From the NCBI RefSeq assembly GCF_040054535.1, contig NC_090796.1, forward strand, positions 12,489,501 through 12,553,500: a DNA stretch of 64,000 nt, written 5' to 3'. A program made the translations under genes and the position numbers. Positions within the stretch are counted from its first letter, which is position 1; each line of letters begins with the position of its first letter. This DNA is from Antennarius striatus (Eukaryota; Chordata; Actinopteri; Lophiiformes; Antennariidae). Below are positions 1-12,357 of the stretch, piece after piece. The notes below the pieces were generated by a model that was not told the DNA's origin, did no database searches, and was given only the letters and a program-made list of their open reading frames with translations.

Positions 1-163
1 TCATCTTCTTCCTGGATAACATTTCATCATCACTGTGTTCAGACACAGGCCTGTTTCCACTCATTCTGCAGCTTCATTTCACAGTTTAGGTTCACCGATC
101 GATCGAGTTACTGACGACGCGTCTCTCTGATGAACTGGTTTTAATCTCTTTCCCATGTCTGAC

Positions 164-329
164 CTTTCATTTTAGCATCGCCGGGGCTTCTGTGACCCAT
201 CTGGACTCCATTCTCCTGGTGGTGCTGGTCGTTGATGGTCATATTGGCTAAGGAGGTGTTCATGGTGTCTCCAGAACTGTAGCCACTGGAGGTTTTGTTC
301 ATGTAGTCCATTACCGGTCGCAGGTCAGG
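164..329 (-). CDS. probable coding exon of an unrecognised minus-strand gene
   Basis: On the minus strand a pyrimidine-rich tract ending TTTTGCAG precedes an open frame of about 55 codons starting Pro-Asp-Leu-Arg-Pro. The frame is followed by AAG|GTCAGA, a usable donor at 163. If the donor is not used, the frame runs on to a TAA at 141-143, so this could be an internal exon or the last coding exon. The peptide is polar, rich in Ser, Asn, Met and Gly (it includes TSSGYSSGDTMNTS), has no membrane segment, and looks like a disordered tail. I do not recognise the protein. It starts in phase 0, compatible with the candidate exon at 2,010-2,088. The rest of the gene would lie left of the window if the donor is real. 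Confidence 0.45.
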
Positions 330-2009
330 CTGCAAAAGTTCAATAGATGAAGATCAGGACAGAGTCCAGGAAGTGAAACAGACTTATAACAAGTGACTTA
401 GCGTCACATCCAAAGTACCTGGAAGCCTGGTTTTAAGGATTAAATATGATGATGGTGCACTGTGATCCCCGTCCGACACCATGAAATGTAAACAGACACT
501 GGGTCTGTGAAAACCAGTTATTTATACATCCTGACGTGGCGTTGGTGTGTCATGTTTCAGAGGTGGCAGATAAAAATAGTCCCATCTCCCCATGTGCTCA
601 CCGTCCTCCCCGTGACAAGCGCCTACACTTCCTAAACAACCACGTCCGAGCAAGGGCAGCGGCGTGTGTGACGTGCCGCCATGTTTCAGCGCAGAACACA
701 TCATTAATGCTAAAATTCCAGCAGAACAAGATGTAAAACCTTAGAAATGGGAATGGGGAGCGCCGTCAAATCTCGTAAAAAAAAAAAAAGAAGAAGAAGA
801 TTACGCATCAGATTAAAGTCAAGCCTCTGGTTACATCAGCAGTTTTCAGTTTGAATCATATTTTGTCTCCACAATTTGAAGCCAGCGCAGACAGATTTAC
901 GCCGTAATCGCCCTCAGCATCCAAACTGGTCTTTCTGTGTTTGTTTGGTGATGCAGATTTGTCCCTTTCTGATCTCTATTTTCACCATTATGCCAACTCT
1001 GGCACGTAAACATGACTCGGCTTAATGTTTCAAGAGGCTTTGCTGAAACTCCACAGCGACAAAGAAAGCTCAGAATAAAGGAAAATAATAATTGTTATGT
1101 AGCACAAGAAATTTAAATGTTTGCTTCAGTTATAATGATTTAATGTTTTTTTTGTCTTGCGGTTTGGGAAATAATTCACTACTTGACCTTTACGAGTCAA
1201 AACATCCAAGCGTGAATGCGTCAGCAATTTATGGCCCGTGCAGCGACGTAAGCATCAATCACGTCTCGGAGTATTTTACACTTGAGTAAAGGATCCCAGG
1301 ACTTCCACCATGGAGTGATGTGATGTCACAGGCTGCCTCTTCACGGGCATCACAACGTGCCTGAAGTGTTGCCGTGGTAACTCCACCCCATAAAAACCCA
1401 CTCTATAGACACACTTGGCTCCTCTGTGTGACCTTCTCTTTTGTGTGCTACCTTCTCGTTTCCTGACCTTGGATGTTTACGCAGCTTTTGACATTCAACG
1501 CAGGCAGCAATCGTGGGAGAGAGCCATGCCACTTCTGGAGGGACGTTTTTACACCCCAAAATGTCCAAATTCTATTTGAACTGAGACAGAACTGATGGTG
1601 CATGTTGTTAAAACCACTGGTTGAAATGCTGATTGGTTCAAGAAAGACTTGTTTGTGCATCTAGCATATGTTATCTCTTCTTTCTCTGGGTGTTGGAGCT
1701 CCATTGTTGTCCAAATCTATTAAAAACCACATCAACAGCCACACTGTAGAAGTGAATGACATGTTCCTTCATTGCCATGACGACACTCCCTGTAGTTTAT
1801 TCTGTCTGAATCACGCTGCATGCTGCCACAACAACACAAGAACAGCAAATGTGATTTTTTTTTTTTCTGCACACAGAAAATAATCTCCTTAAAACGTGAT
1901 AAAATCAACAGTGAGCAGCTGATAAAGTCCTTCTTTATTTTAACTCTGACCAATCAGCAGCGAGTGTACGTCACACCTGTCCACACACAAGCAGTTAGAA
2001 GCTACTTAC
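330..2009. other. intron-like stretch with no supported gene
   Basis: If the two minus-strand exons flanking it are real, this is one intron. It contains an A-run with AAG repeats near 780-800 and short random open frames on both strands with no recognisable protein and poor splice context. Nothing else was seen. Confidence 0.35.
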
Positions 2010-2088
2010 GACAAGCTGCACAGATGCATCCATCTCTTCGGAGTTTCCCATCATTTTCCTCGCCTTGTCTTTCTTAATTTTTCTGCCC
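2010..2088 (-). CDS. candidate small exon of the same unrecognised gene
   Basis: On the minus strand CTCTTGCACCAG is followed by 79 nt of open sequence ending GTC|GTAAGT, a near-consensus donor. The frame encodes a lysine/arginine-rich stretch (RKIKKDKARK) and then an acidic segment containing two adjacent methionines. It ends in phase 0 and so joins the exon at 164-329 without a frame break. The basic-then-acidic composition resembles the juxtamembrane part of a cytoplasmic tail, but that is only a guess. The acceptor is ordinary and phase agreement has a one-in-three chance, so support is modest. Confidence 0.3.
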
Positions 2089-3812
2089 CTGGTGCAAGAG
2101 GATAATGTCCCCATTCTTAATCTGGCACACAAAGCCCTGATTGGCTGCACTGGTTTTTCAGCTGGTGGAAACAGTCACCAGTGAGCACAGCACTCTGCCT
2201 ATCTGAAGGAGTGAAATAATCAGACATGAAGGCAGCGATTCAAACGTCTAAGCACCACTGTCTGGACAGAGAAGCATCAAGAGACAGGCTAACACATTGT
2301 TGGTCGTTTTCATTTTATTGGGAATAAGTAAATTCTAGAATGAAATAACCTTCATCCTTAGAAAAAAGGCAAAATTGCATTTTAAATTGAAGTTATTATA
2401 CAGTAAATGTTGGAATGAAGCTTGTGTACCCGGTAGAGTCTAATGAATAGTGTAGCCTCTGCGCTCCGGGACAAAAATGCTTTTGTAGCATTACACATGA
2501 CAGAATCCAAACAACAAAAAACCTGCACACTTGCCAACAACGACAATCCCTGCAAGAAGCCGTTCGCTCTGGATCCGGGAGCTCAGACGGTTAAAGAGCA
2601 AACAAACCCCGATAAGGCCTGAAACCTTTAGCTGATAGTCATGAACAGAAGGTTTGTATTAATCTGAACCAGGAAATAGTTCTAAAATAGATCCAGTCTG
2701 CTCTGTCAACATGTTAGCTTTTATTTTCAGCTATGCACCCATTTGTCCCTCATCAGATTGAGAATCCGGACAGAACTGGACACTGATTGAGCCGGACAGA
2801 GATTTCACCTGCTGCAGAAAAGAAACGTGACAGCTGTTTTTGTCAAAGCTTAATGGCGGAGAAAACGGCTCATAGGTCTGCTGATGCAGCTTGTTCCTCT
2901 CAGGGCCGTGTGAAAATGTGATCTTGGCACAAGCTCTGGCCTCCCAAGCAAAGGAGCTCTGCAAGAAAGCTGGGTCAACAGCGGTGTTGATACAGCTCCA
3001 GGAGCTCAGAGCGTGCAGCCTGACATTGAGTTTTACTGCAAATTCATAGTGAGATGCACCGAAGAAATGCAAAACGTATATTTTTCTTGAGCAGAAATCT
3101 GTTGATTAGACACTCAAATATTAGTTTTGTAATCATGGAGGAAGCTGCAGCTTCACTTAATTACTCTGAAGAACATTTGGCTGAAACAATAACCACTTAT
3201 CTTGGTTTCATACTTGAGTCAATAAAGGTGTGGATGGATATTTAACAGGCACAGCGGCCGTACTTCTAAGTTGTCTTACTACTAATGTCACAATCTAGTG
3301 AATAAAAAATAATCCAGGCTGACATGCTAGTTTTTTTTTCACAAATCTGCGTCTTGTAAGTACAAGTGCAACACTAAGCCAGGGATTTGCACTCAGTGTG
3401 GTTACATTTCATGCCCACTATGTGTTCACAATTACTGTACTTAAGTTGTTTCAAGTCCAAAACTCAAAAATAGTCAATTTATTTTAATTTTAGACAAAAA
3501 AAGATGGACACCGGTGGCGTTCCCTTCATTGTCTCCATCCCGAAGGAAACACAAAGTCAGTCATAACATAACTTCAGGGTAACCGCTTTCTGTAAAACAC
3601 CAGTGCAACACGAACTGGGTTAACCAGTTCCTGCATTAATTATAAGCACAATACTCAGTGTGAAATACTGTTGATTGTTTTTGTCAACAGCAGCTTGTCC
3701 TATCTCTGACAGGGAGGGGGAATGTTTCAATCCAGTGGATAAGTGATCCGTCTCATCTTTGGGTTTGGGACCGCTGGACGAAACAAGACGTCAGAGAATA
3801 TCATCTACAGTT

Positions 3813-3865
3813 AGATAGATAGATAGATGGATATATACTTTAATGATCCCAAGGGATATTCAGGA
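3813..3865 (-). repeat. TAGA microsatellite plus LINE-like 3' tail
   Basis: A run of TAGA units is followed on the plus strand by a segment that reads, on the minus strand, GGGATCATTAAAGTATAT and then the tetranucleotide run. This arrangement (short conserved tail ending in ATCATTAAAGTAT and then a tetranucleotide tract) is typical of 3' ends of truncated teleost non-LTR retrotransposons. A similar tail occurs on the plus strand near 43,706-43,730 and a looser one near 29,508-29,557. Family assignment is not possible by eye. Confidence 0.5.
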
Positions 3866-4741
3866 AGTTGGCGGTTGCAGCAGGAGAAAACTGATGGACT
3901 AGTAGTTTTGACTCTTGACTGGAAGTCAGAGAATCCAAGTGAAATGTCCTAAATATGAGATGACAGGAAGTTGAAATGTCAGAAAACTGGAGGAGTCTGT
4001 AAGCAGTCGTCGTGAAACAACAGATATTCATTAACATCACAGTAAACACAGAGAATAAAACAATCCTCATATCTAAGATGCTATAAATAAAAAAATTAAA
4101 AGATTTCTGCTTGTCAAATGTCTCACTCGTCAAATCCTTACATCCCACCAGACTAATTGATTCATCCCCTCATCCTTTCGCCGCATATAAAGAGCAAACC
4201 CCAAAAAAAGACAAAGGTCTAATCATCCTGCCTGCTCACCAGGGCTGCTTGTAGCTCAGCTGAGAGATGCTGCTGCTGCTCTCATGCTTGATTGCTTCTG
4301 TATCTCTGACCTACTTTCCTCATCGTTCCCCCTCTGCGTTCTCATCCAGCCTCTGGCCGCCACAGACCGGCTCCACCTTTCTACTGTGGACCCTACAGCA
4401 GAGGCGCCGAAGGTGGGGCCTGTGTCCATTTTCCACCTCCGTCTAACCGCCGGTGGGGGAAACACAGTGCGAGGGCCAGCCCACACGTGGCCTCCTGCCA
4501 TGGCTTCAGCATCTATTGGCAGCCTCCGGGATGTAAGGAAGCTGTTTTAACGGGGATGCGGTGAGAGGTAGCAGGGTGTGGCTCACGCCAGACAGACGGT
4601 ATATAATCATTAGTTCCAATTTGTTGAAGAGAGAAATGCAAAATTATGGTCTTCAGACACTTCAGACACGCCACTCCATATTCAAACTGCACGTTTGAAT
4701 ACGTACAAAGGACCTGGAGCTGTGATCTGTTCCAACACACA

Positions 4742-4779
4742 CAGACATGCAGACACACACACACACACACACACACACT
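4742..4779. repeat. (CA)n microsatellite
   Basis: CA-rich tract, imperfect for the first ten bases and then uninterrupted (AC)n up to a CTAG. Open frames across it on the minus strand are repeat translations. Confidence 0.85.
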
Positions 4780-6199
4780 AGCCCAATGGTGCAGATAACC
4801 CTCAGCATGGTGCCAATTAACTGTATACAAGAATCCGGTTTATAACCTGCTCTAGCATTTCTTCTTCTTCTTTTTAATACCACGACGCCGCAGCGGGACA
4901 ACAGACTGAGCAGCTTCCCCCGCCACAGATTACAACTCTGTTGGGTTCATCTCGTCTTTTACTTAAAGTGCATCAGAATGAAAGCACTTGATGAGACGAG
5001 AAATAGCAGCTTGCTTGTTGAAAACCTAAATGTGTTAAATTTCTACTCATGAAAATCAGGGAAAAGCAGTGAATGAGAATCTGGAACCAGAGAATATTTA
5101 GTATTTTTTCTTTACCATGAAATTTCATGAACTGGTTAATAAATTGAGTCAGGTAATTCCATGTAGCTTTGCGTTGATTTTGCCAGACTAATTTATTCAG
5201 ACAACCCCAAAGTAAGATTAGGTGGTTATGGTGACCTTTGGACTTGAGCCGGAACAAGACGACACCCTTGGTGTTTGTTAAAGGTACTTAAGGGGAGAAT
5301 GTTTTCATGTTCTCTGGCGTTTGAAGCCACATCACTGACGGCACTGTCTCAAATCCAGGGGAGTGATTGTCCCAATTCACCTGCATGTTGGAGAATAAAG
5401 CTGCACTTTAATTTATGTTTCATGACTATATCCAGCATGTTAAATTCCTCAAAAAATATGAAGCACTTAACGAATGCATCCTCCAACTTGAGGCCAAAAG
5501 CGCTGCAGAAACATGCAGAAAAACTGTCTCTACAAACATGAATGAAATGACACTGAGCTGTCTTTCATTCCTTCCAGCTGCGGTTACACACCACAACATG
5601 CACGTTTTCCCTCCTTTCCCAGATCAATAGGCTCATAAAGAGTGTTGCACAAGAGGACTGGCTTCCCTTAAGCGGATGGAAAAGAGGTGTGTCAGAGCCA
5701 CAGAAGGGCAAGAAAGACAGATCCTCTGTCCCAAATTTCCATGCAGTCCATCGGAGCGCAGGCGCACGCAAAAAACGCACTGAGCACTGTTGGGTTTTTT
5801 TTTTTTTTTTATATATATGACTTCATAGCAGCAGGCTATTCATGCACCTACTGTGGATCAGATCCTGTCCATTGACCCCGGGCGGATTATTGAGGAGTCC
5901 ATATGTGCCAGATAAGCAGCCTGGTTCCCTGCTCGGGCTTGTGTGACAGCGGAGGCGCAGCACTGCCGTGCGGACCCTCCACTGGTGATCAGATGAAAAA
6001 TGGGCTTGGCATTTGCGCACAGGCGCCGCATCATTCCGATTCTCTACGGTATCTGCTCTCTAAATAATACAAGAAGATGAATATACAGCAGAGACGCACG
6101 CAAATGAACGCAACGCAACCCCGCGAATGGTTTTTGCTTTGCTTTGAGGATTTCAGGTTGTAGAATAAAAGAAGCGCATCTGTGTGGCGCGTATGGCGC

Positions 6200-7210
6200 T
6201 GCTTAGAAGCCATTTAGGCCCTTCAGATGCGAGAATGGAGCGAAAGATCCAGAATAGCGGGAGGGGAATGAGCAATAGTGGTCTTTACTGGTAGAATTTC
6301 ATACGCAAGCGCACACAATGCGCTCAGATAAGTCAACACACAGAAAACAAGTGTTTACTACTGATGAACTGGAGTAAATATCAGATAAATAACATGGAAA
6401 ATATTATCAATCTTCACTAATAAGATTAATAATTATGGCGGATTAGTCTTGTCAGTGCGCAAGGACAACCTCCGTGTGCCCGAAGGGAAAGCGGACCTGC
6501 TCCTGGGGAAGGATGGAGACATTTTCGTTTTTTGATCGGGAAATAAAAGAAAACATGCAATAGGCCGTGTTCGCTGGGAGGTGACTGCTCCTCCGGCGCC
6601 GAGGCGATGATGGCTGCAACAAAAAAAAAACCACGTTTATGTTTTATTGTAGACGAGGATCGATGAAGATGGATATCACGCACAATGGAACTCTTGATTT
6701 TTCTAGCTTTACGAGCGAAATAAGACGCGCCGGGGAAGAGCTACCCTGACACATGATGTGAGAAATGCCTTTTCATTCACTGGGGTGGTATTTCCATACA
6801 TGTAAACGCACAGAGAGGCCCAACCTCTCCCATCTCATGCACAAAAAAAATAAATAAAAAATTAAGTGACAAGACGAATGCCGATGAAGAATTAGTCGAC
6901 GTTGCGTTTTGCTTCGCATGTCGTCCGCTCGGTTTGAGGTTTCGGTGTGATTTCGCAGAGGTCGGATCGGTCACATAATAGAAATTCGTCGGGCTTTTCT
7001 TACCTGGGTGCAGACAGCGGTGTTGTCTCTTCAGCGGCAGTCGCTCACCGGGATCACACAGCCTCTCCTCGCAACGCAGCTGCCGGCCAGAGGGGGCGCT
7101 GCTGAGCGGCGGCCGTCTGTCCCGACATGCAACCTGTCTGCCTGCAGCGGTCCGGTTTCATCACGTCAACAAAGAGGCGCAAATAATGCACAAACACCGC
7201 AAACACGGCG
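6200..7210. promoter_or_regulatory. CpG-rich putative promoter region
   Basis: CpG dinucleotides and G+C are clearly more frequent here than in the flanks, especially at 7,015-7,210, which includes a GGGGGCGC element. It overlaps a strong minus-strand splice donor at 7,003/7,004. This fits a CpG-island promoter with a non-coding first exon transcribed to the left. The transcription start cannot be placed from sequence alone. Confidence 0.4.
7004..7200 (-). other. putative 5' UTR exon of the left-end gene
   Basis: On the minus strand the CpG-rich segment ends CACCCAG|GTAAGA, a near-perfect donor. Reading frames across it are closed by stops, so it would be non-coding. The 5' boundary is arbitrary. 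It is the natural first exon for the minus-strand exons at 2,010-2,088 and 164-329, but the linkage is inferred only from strand and order. Confidence 0.35.
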
Positions 7211-7619
7211 CATGCTTTTACACGTTTCAAATATCTTCCATTTGTGATCATTTATTCATATTCAAAGTGGTTTGTCAATGATTGATTAATGAACTCGGTG
7301 AGCTCAAAAAGTTAAATGAATGAGACAACAATAAAAGATGGGCTTTAAAAATAATCAAAACATACAAATAAATTGTAAATATAGAGTCATAGTTTATTTA
7401 CCTGCACTAAAGTGATTTAAAACACATTTAAAACACATCATTTATTATTATTATTTGTTTGCTGTTTCTCTTCATTTTCTCTTGATTATGCATCCAAAAC
7501 TATATGTGTAGGATACGGCTAAGGATAAAGCTTGGCATAAAGGGGTTTGAAGAAAAAAATTATCCTTATAATAAAAACAAATAACAATAGGGGCAATAAT
7601 TCTAAGAACTAGAAGAAGT

Positions 7620-7835
7620 AGAGGAATAATGCAGCAACCAGACTGGTATTGTGCATTGGCATACTTTAGGTGGAGTAGAGGTTCAGGACTGGACAACCTC
7701 AACTCCATTAAAAACCTGTGGGACTTTTTGGGGTGAGTCAACATCATCAACAAGCTCAACAGTGACTCTGGGCATCTGCGAAAGAAGATTATCCAACATC
7801 CCAAAGGATGACATCATCCAGAAGTTCTTCCAAAG
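7620..7835 (+). mobile_element. decayed Tc1/mariner transposase fragment
   Basis: Reading from about 7,672 the plus strand gives W-x(6)-LDNLNSIKNLWDFL. This lines up with the Tc1-family block W-P-x-QSPDLNPIENLWD around the second catalytic Asp of the DDE domain. The catalytic region is corrupted (Pro-Asp-Leu has become Leu-Asp-Asn-Leu) and downstream frames are broken by stops and shifts. No terminal inverted repeats were found, so this is an old internal remnant. Confidence 0.45.
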
Positions 7836-8636
7836 ATGGAGAATTAAGTCTGACATAAACATTCAAGTTGGGGGGGGTGTAAATCACCCAAAGCTTCGAT
7901 AAAGGAGACATGACCTTAAAGCTGCCGAAGATACTTTTTTAAAATAAAAACCTTGCAACGATCATGTGAGAGAGACATTAAGACCAAGCAGACGTTACAG
8001 TAGCAGATCCGGGCGTTTGGCACACAAAGGTCTAGTCTTGGCACATTAAATAGTGGGGGCCCCGGGGACCGAACAGTGCGCCCTTGTGTCATTCGTCTTT
8101 CACTGGCCTGCCTGTGGCCTCTCACCATCAACCCACTGGGTGCCAACTTTTACACCAGGTCGAGAAAACATTGAGCTCCAGAAAACAGAAGTGGAATTAC
8201 TCACAGCCAGATCTGTTTGGGAATGTTGAAGCTGGGATTTGTTGGAAAGACCGGACTCTTTTGTGCTTTATTTTTTTCTTCTTTCTTTTCCCCCTGTCTC
8301 CTCTTCTGGAAATTTGCCCGGTGCAACAGCTGCCACTAGCTGTGTGACTGAAGATGATTGGATTTATCCCACTGCGGAAGTGCATCGTGGGCCAAGTGCT
8401 GCTGCGGGATCATTCCCAGGCTCAAAACTTCCATTAACGCAACCTTTAAGGCCTCATGTGGTCAGCAATCTGTTTCCCCGGGGGACCCACATCAATGGTT
8501 GCAGGACATTTTATTGTTTCCATGCACATTATGAAAGAAGTTGAGAGGGGCAGATGAAACACAGCAATTAAAATCAATGAAACAGTTTGACGTTAAAGTT
8601 GAAGCACTTCTTTCCTGAGTTACATGAGGGCATCAG

Positions 8637-8697
8637 TAATACTATAATGGCTTTATGCTGATATGATAAGTACGAAGCTATAGCCATTATAGTATTA
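8637..8697. repeat. perfect 16-bp inverted repeat
   Basis: The arm TAATACTATAATGGCT at 8,637-8,652 recurs as its exact reverse complement at 8,682-8,697, separated by 29 nt. It could be a cruciform or the ends of a very small element; no flanking target-site duplication was obvious. Confidence 0.7.
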
Positions 8698-10974
8698 GTT
8701 TAGCACAAACACAGGAAACAGGAACTAGAAGCTACTAGCATCACTGCATCCAAAGGTGACATAATCAACCAAAAGCACCAGCAGCTCTGGAGTTTATTAG
8801 TGGACAAAAATGTGGAAAACTATTGTGCATCTTGTCTGTTTGCATTTAAGCTTCAGAATAATTTGTGATGCTTTGTTTACAATAAATCTAATCAACGTTG
8901 TGCACATGTTCTTGCGATTATAGTCCAAAAGCTACTAAAATCACCCTCCCTAGAACCACATTGCTAATCTGGGTGATGAAATAAATACGAAATAATCTGC
9001 CAGTGAGAATACTGCAAAACAGTGGAAATTGTAATCTGTGACCAATGTCATACAGATGTAGAGGAGTTAAAAAATAAATGAAATAAATAGACTTTAATAT
9101 ATATGCTCAATGCAAATATTTAACAGAAATTAAAATACTTGCGTGACTCGGTGCTTCAGTCTCCTCCAACACTGGAGGGAGACATTGTACAAAGAACAGT
9201 TTCCTCCTGTTCTGCTAACATGACTTTAACAAACTTCATAAAATACCAACATTCAATTGGACATTTGTGCAGTAATTTATTTTTTTTACATTTAAACATT
9301 TACATTAACTGTAATGCTAACTTTTTCCATTAATCTAAACTCACAGTAAATCCACCAGTAGAAGACAAATGTCTATTCAGCTCCATAGCCTCCCTCTACA
9401 TACACACACACACCCACACATGATGTCACACGCATGATGTCATGTGACTTTAACTGTGTGGATCCACAGAGAGGAATTAGAGCTTTATGTTACACTTCAG
9501 CCATTAAAAACAAAAGTGAAGTGGTGTTTTCCAGTGTTGAATCTTGCATGAATATTTATGCTACATCTATCAGACAAATCCACAAACCACCAACTAAAAT
9601 ATTCAACACATGTTTGGTCTTTAGGACACAACAGTCGTGTCTACTGTGTGTTATTAATTATGCAGTGAATTAGAGGAGTATTTTTCTTGCTGGTCCTCCT
9701 AACGTTATCATGAAGCTGCTCTGGTGGGGTCATCCTTATTTCTAGAAGGGTCAGCTTCATCATCATTAGTGCCTTAGTATCAATCCACCTAGTACAGAAA
9801 GTAGTTCACGAGGAAGGAGCATTATATTTTAGGAATTAATAGATCATTTTGAAAACATAAAAGATTAATTTTATATTAACATTTTTCCCCTTTTTGTAAA
9901 CATTAGAATGAACTGCTGTCTTTGCTGGTCTGTCTGTTGGCTGGACTACACAAAAGGTATACTGTACATACATTACATACGTGAGTATGCATTAACATGA
10001 TGAAATGTAAATGCAAAACTATGACTATGACGAAGCCTCAGACTCCTCCGGCTAAATATTATTAGATCACCCACAAGTAAAAATAATCTGTACATTTGGT
10101 TTCCATGGAAAAAATAATCATTAAATGTGAGGACATCGAAGACACCAGGTGATGCACGTATATCATGTATTTATTTCCACCTTTTTAAATTAAATTGGTT
10201 GGTATTTTAAAAATTGAAATACTAGTGATAACATATGGACTTATTTTATTTTATTAACTTTCAAACCGAATGTATAGATTTTATTGGCAGCTTTAATTTT
10301 AGTCTCTGCACACGAAAATCCTTGTTGTCCATCCTGTGAAGCTCAGAAAGTGTTTCAAACGTTGATGTTTGACTCGCTTTTGTGGCCCCCGAGACTCTTT
10401 CTATTCTATTTGACTTGTTTTTCTTTCTCTCCGTATTCAGATCTCTGGCATATCTCTGACTTTAATGAGATTAAGTCATTAAGTAAAGGTTAAACCAATA
10501 ATAAACCTCCCTGATCATCTGATTATCGCATCTTAAGACCTCTTCTTTGTATGTGTGTGCAAATATTTATTTATTCTCCTCATTCTTCTTAGGAAGCTGC
10601 TCTGCTTTGTTCATCAAAGATTCATTGCTGTTTGCAGCTAAAAGCACAGACCACTGCACAGTGTCCACAGTAAGGCTACACATGTAGTGGGGAAGTCATC
10701 CCATCGCAATCATGCCTGTGAATAAAGCCTCTGTCTCGCCCAGGAAATATCTTGATAATATTTTTCCATCTCTTAGAATAAATTCTTGCCTCATATGTAG
10801 CAACATAGAAATGAAATAGACCGTGATTTGAGCATATGAAAGGTTTAAAGATATTATTTTAAAAGCATGATTAAAAAGTTGTGTCCTAAATCTTTTATTT
10901 TTTTAAAATCATTTTAAAATATCAAGTCTGCAGTCCTAAGGCCGTCCGGTGGACTGTTCCAGAGGTGGGAGCTG

Positions 10975-11525
10975 CCTCACCGTGGGTTTGTGTTCAATGG
11001 TTAAAAGGTGGGTGTCGGAAGATGTCAGAGTCCATGAGGGATGAAAACCTCTAACATGTGCTGTCCCTCTGATGTACTCATTCCTGATCCTATCCATCCT
11101 GGTCACTCCCAGAGAGAACCTCAGCATCTTCATCTCTGCTACCTCCAGCTGTCTTTTCCTCAGTGACACTGTCTCTAGACCAAACAACATCACTGGTCTC
11201 ACCACAGTTTTGTACACATTTCCTTTCATTTTAGCTGAAACTCTTCTATCACACATCACACCTGACACTTTCCTCCACCCGTTCCATCCTGCCTGGACAC
11301 GCTTCTTCACCTCTTTTCCACACTCTCCATTGCTCTGGACTGTTGACCCTAAGTACTTAAAATCCTTTACCTTCTTGATCTCTTCTCCCTGTAACCTCAC
11401 TCTTCCACTTGGGTCCCTCTCATTCACACACATGTACTCTGTCTTACTGCGGCTAACCTTCATTCCTCTCCTTTCCAGGACAAACCTCCACCTCTCTAGC
11501 TTCTCCTCCAGGTGGAGAAGTCAGT
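10975..11525 (-). mobile_element. LINE reverse-transcriptase fragment (5'-truncated)
   Basis: The minus-strand frame encodes the C-terminal part of a non-LTR retrotransposon reverse transcriptase. Recognisable blocks are KVSRSKTEYMCVNE, FKYLGSTVQSNGECGKEV, KRVQAGWNGWRKVSGV, VYKTVVRPVMLFGLE and EMKMLRFSLGVTRMDRIRNE. These are the thumb/connection blocks common in teleost LINE copies. The frame reads upstream through LERWRFVLERRG to about 11,520. Similarity stops abruptly after GTAHV at about 11,050, beyond which the frame is unrelated. The polymerase core, with its catalytic Asp pair, is absent, so the copy is dead. Confidence 0.8.
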
Positions 11526-11540
11526 GGACTAGATGGTGGC

Positions 11541-11573
11541 CTAGATGTCAGTCTGCACTAGACTGACATCTAG
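11541..11573. repeat. perfect 13-bp hairpin next to the LINE fragment
   Basis: CTAGATGTCAGTC at 11,541-11,553 and its exact reverse complement at 11,561-11,573 enclose a 7-nt loop. It lies about 15 bp outside the recognisable edge of the LINE remnant. Confidence 0.75.
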
Positions 11574-12090
11574 TGGACAGAGTGTAACAACGTAGCTCAG
11601 CATACATCAAATATACAAATGTATTTCCTTAACTTTATTACTTTAAAAAAAAAAGTGGATTGTTGGATCACATGACCGAAAGTATATTCTTTCTTCATAG
11701 TTTATAAAAAAATCAATGTATTTGACGGTGTTGAAGCTCAAACTCTCATCTACCTGAAACCAACCTTTTATAATAAGAGCTTAAACAGGTGTAACAACTT
11801 GTATTTTCTCATAAGAATATGATGTTGGAATCACATCACATTCATAAAGCACTGCCTTGTGCTAATGTTCCGTTGGCAGCAGGCAGCTCTGTGTGCACAG
11901 CCACAGACGCCACATCAGAGCAGGCATGAATGAATCCCTGCAGGAGCTTTAAAAAAGTGACTGTTATATGAAATCAGCACTCAGGTGACTGATTTAAGAC
12001 AAATAGTTGATCATTAGAGGGATGTAAGTTTCATCAGTCCTGCTTCTTACAAAGTGAGAACTTACAGGACAACATTACTGAGTAGCTCAG

Positions 12091-12357
12091 AGGAAAAAGA
12101 AAACATGAACCCCTCCCTCTGCTTTTTCACATCTGAATGATCCGGCTCACATGGCACCCTCCCCCCATATACTGTATGTGTGTGAATGAGTGTGTCTTAT
12201 ATATCACACAGTGATCTGGCTGCACTGTCCTGGGACTGTGATATTAGACCGGGGTTAAAGTCTGGCTTAAAGTTTCTGCTCCAAAGCCTCAACTACTGTC
12301 CTGTCCCGTCTCCAGCAGGTTCACAGCAGCATCAGGCAGCTTTCACAAGGAACAAAA
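12091..12357 (+). promoter_or_regulatory. promoter and 5' UTR region of the methionine adenosyltransferase gene
   Basis: This segment precedes the start codon at 12,358. A TATATAT-like stretch occurs at about 12,198-12,205, and the sequence becomes more GC-rich toward the ATG. The leader is open but has no recognisable coding content. The transcription start is not determined, and an upstream non-coding exon cannot be excluded. Confidence 0.35.

Larger units (their letters stand above)
2089..7003. other. intron or intergenic stretch between the candidate exon and the CpG-rich first exon
   Basis: Contents seen: a TAGA microsatellite with a LINE-like tail near 3,813-3,865; a GC-richer block near 4,256-4,550 with open frames on both strands but no recognised product; a (CA)n tract near 4,740-4,780; and a poly-T/AT run near 5,795-5,820. 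From about 5,880 the base composition becomes CpG-rich toward 7,200. Minus-strand open frames at 2,731-3,072 and 4,973-5,257 match nothing I know and lack clear splice signals. Confidence 0.4.
7211..12090. other. intergenic region upstream of the methionine adenosyltransferase gene
   Basis: AT-rich sequence with no supported gene. It holds the Tc1 relic (7,620-7,835), a 16-bp inverted repeat at 8,637-8,697, the LINE fragment (about 10,975-11,525) and a 13-bp inverted repeat at 11,541-11,573. Other open frames here are short and unrecognised. Confidence 0.5.

Noticed and set aside
2731..3072. 113-codon minus-strand open frame
   Set aside because: No recognisable family, biased-free composition, no good acceptor or donor at its edges; length is within chance for this amount of sequence.
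4256..4550. GC-richer segment with open frames on both strands
   Set aside because: Neither frame resembles a known protein and splice boundaries are not convincing; possibly an exon of the left-end gene, but unsupported.
11072..11566. 164-codon plus-strand open frame
   Set aside because: It is the antisense of the LINE reverse-transcriptase fragment, whose minus-strand frame carries the recognisable motifs.
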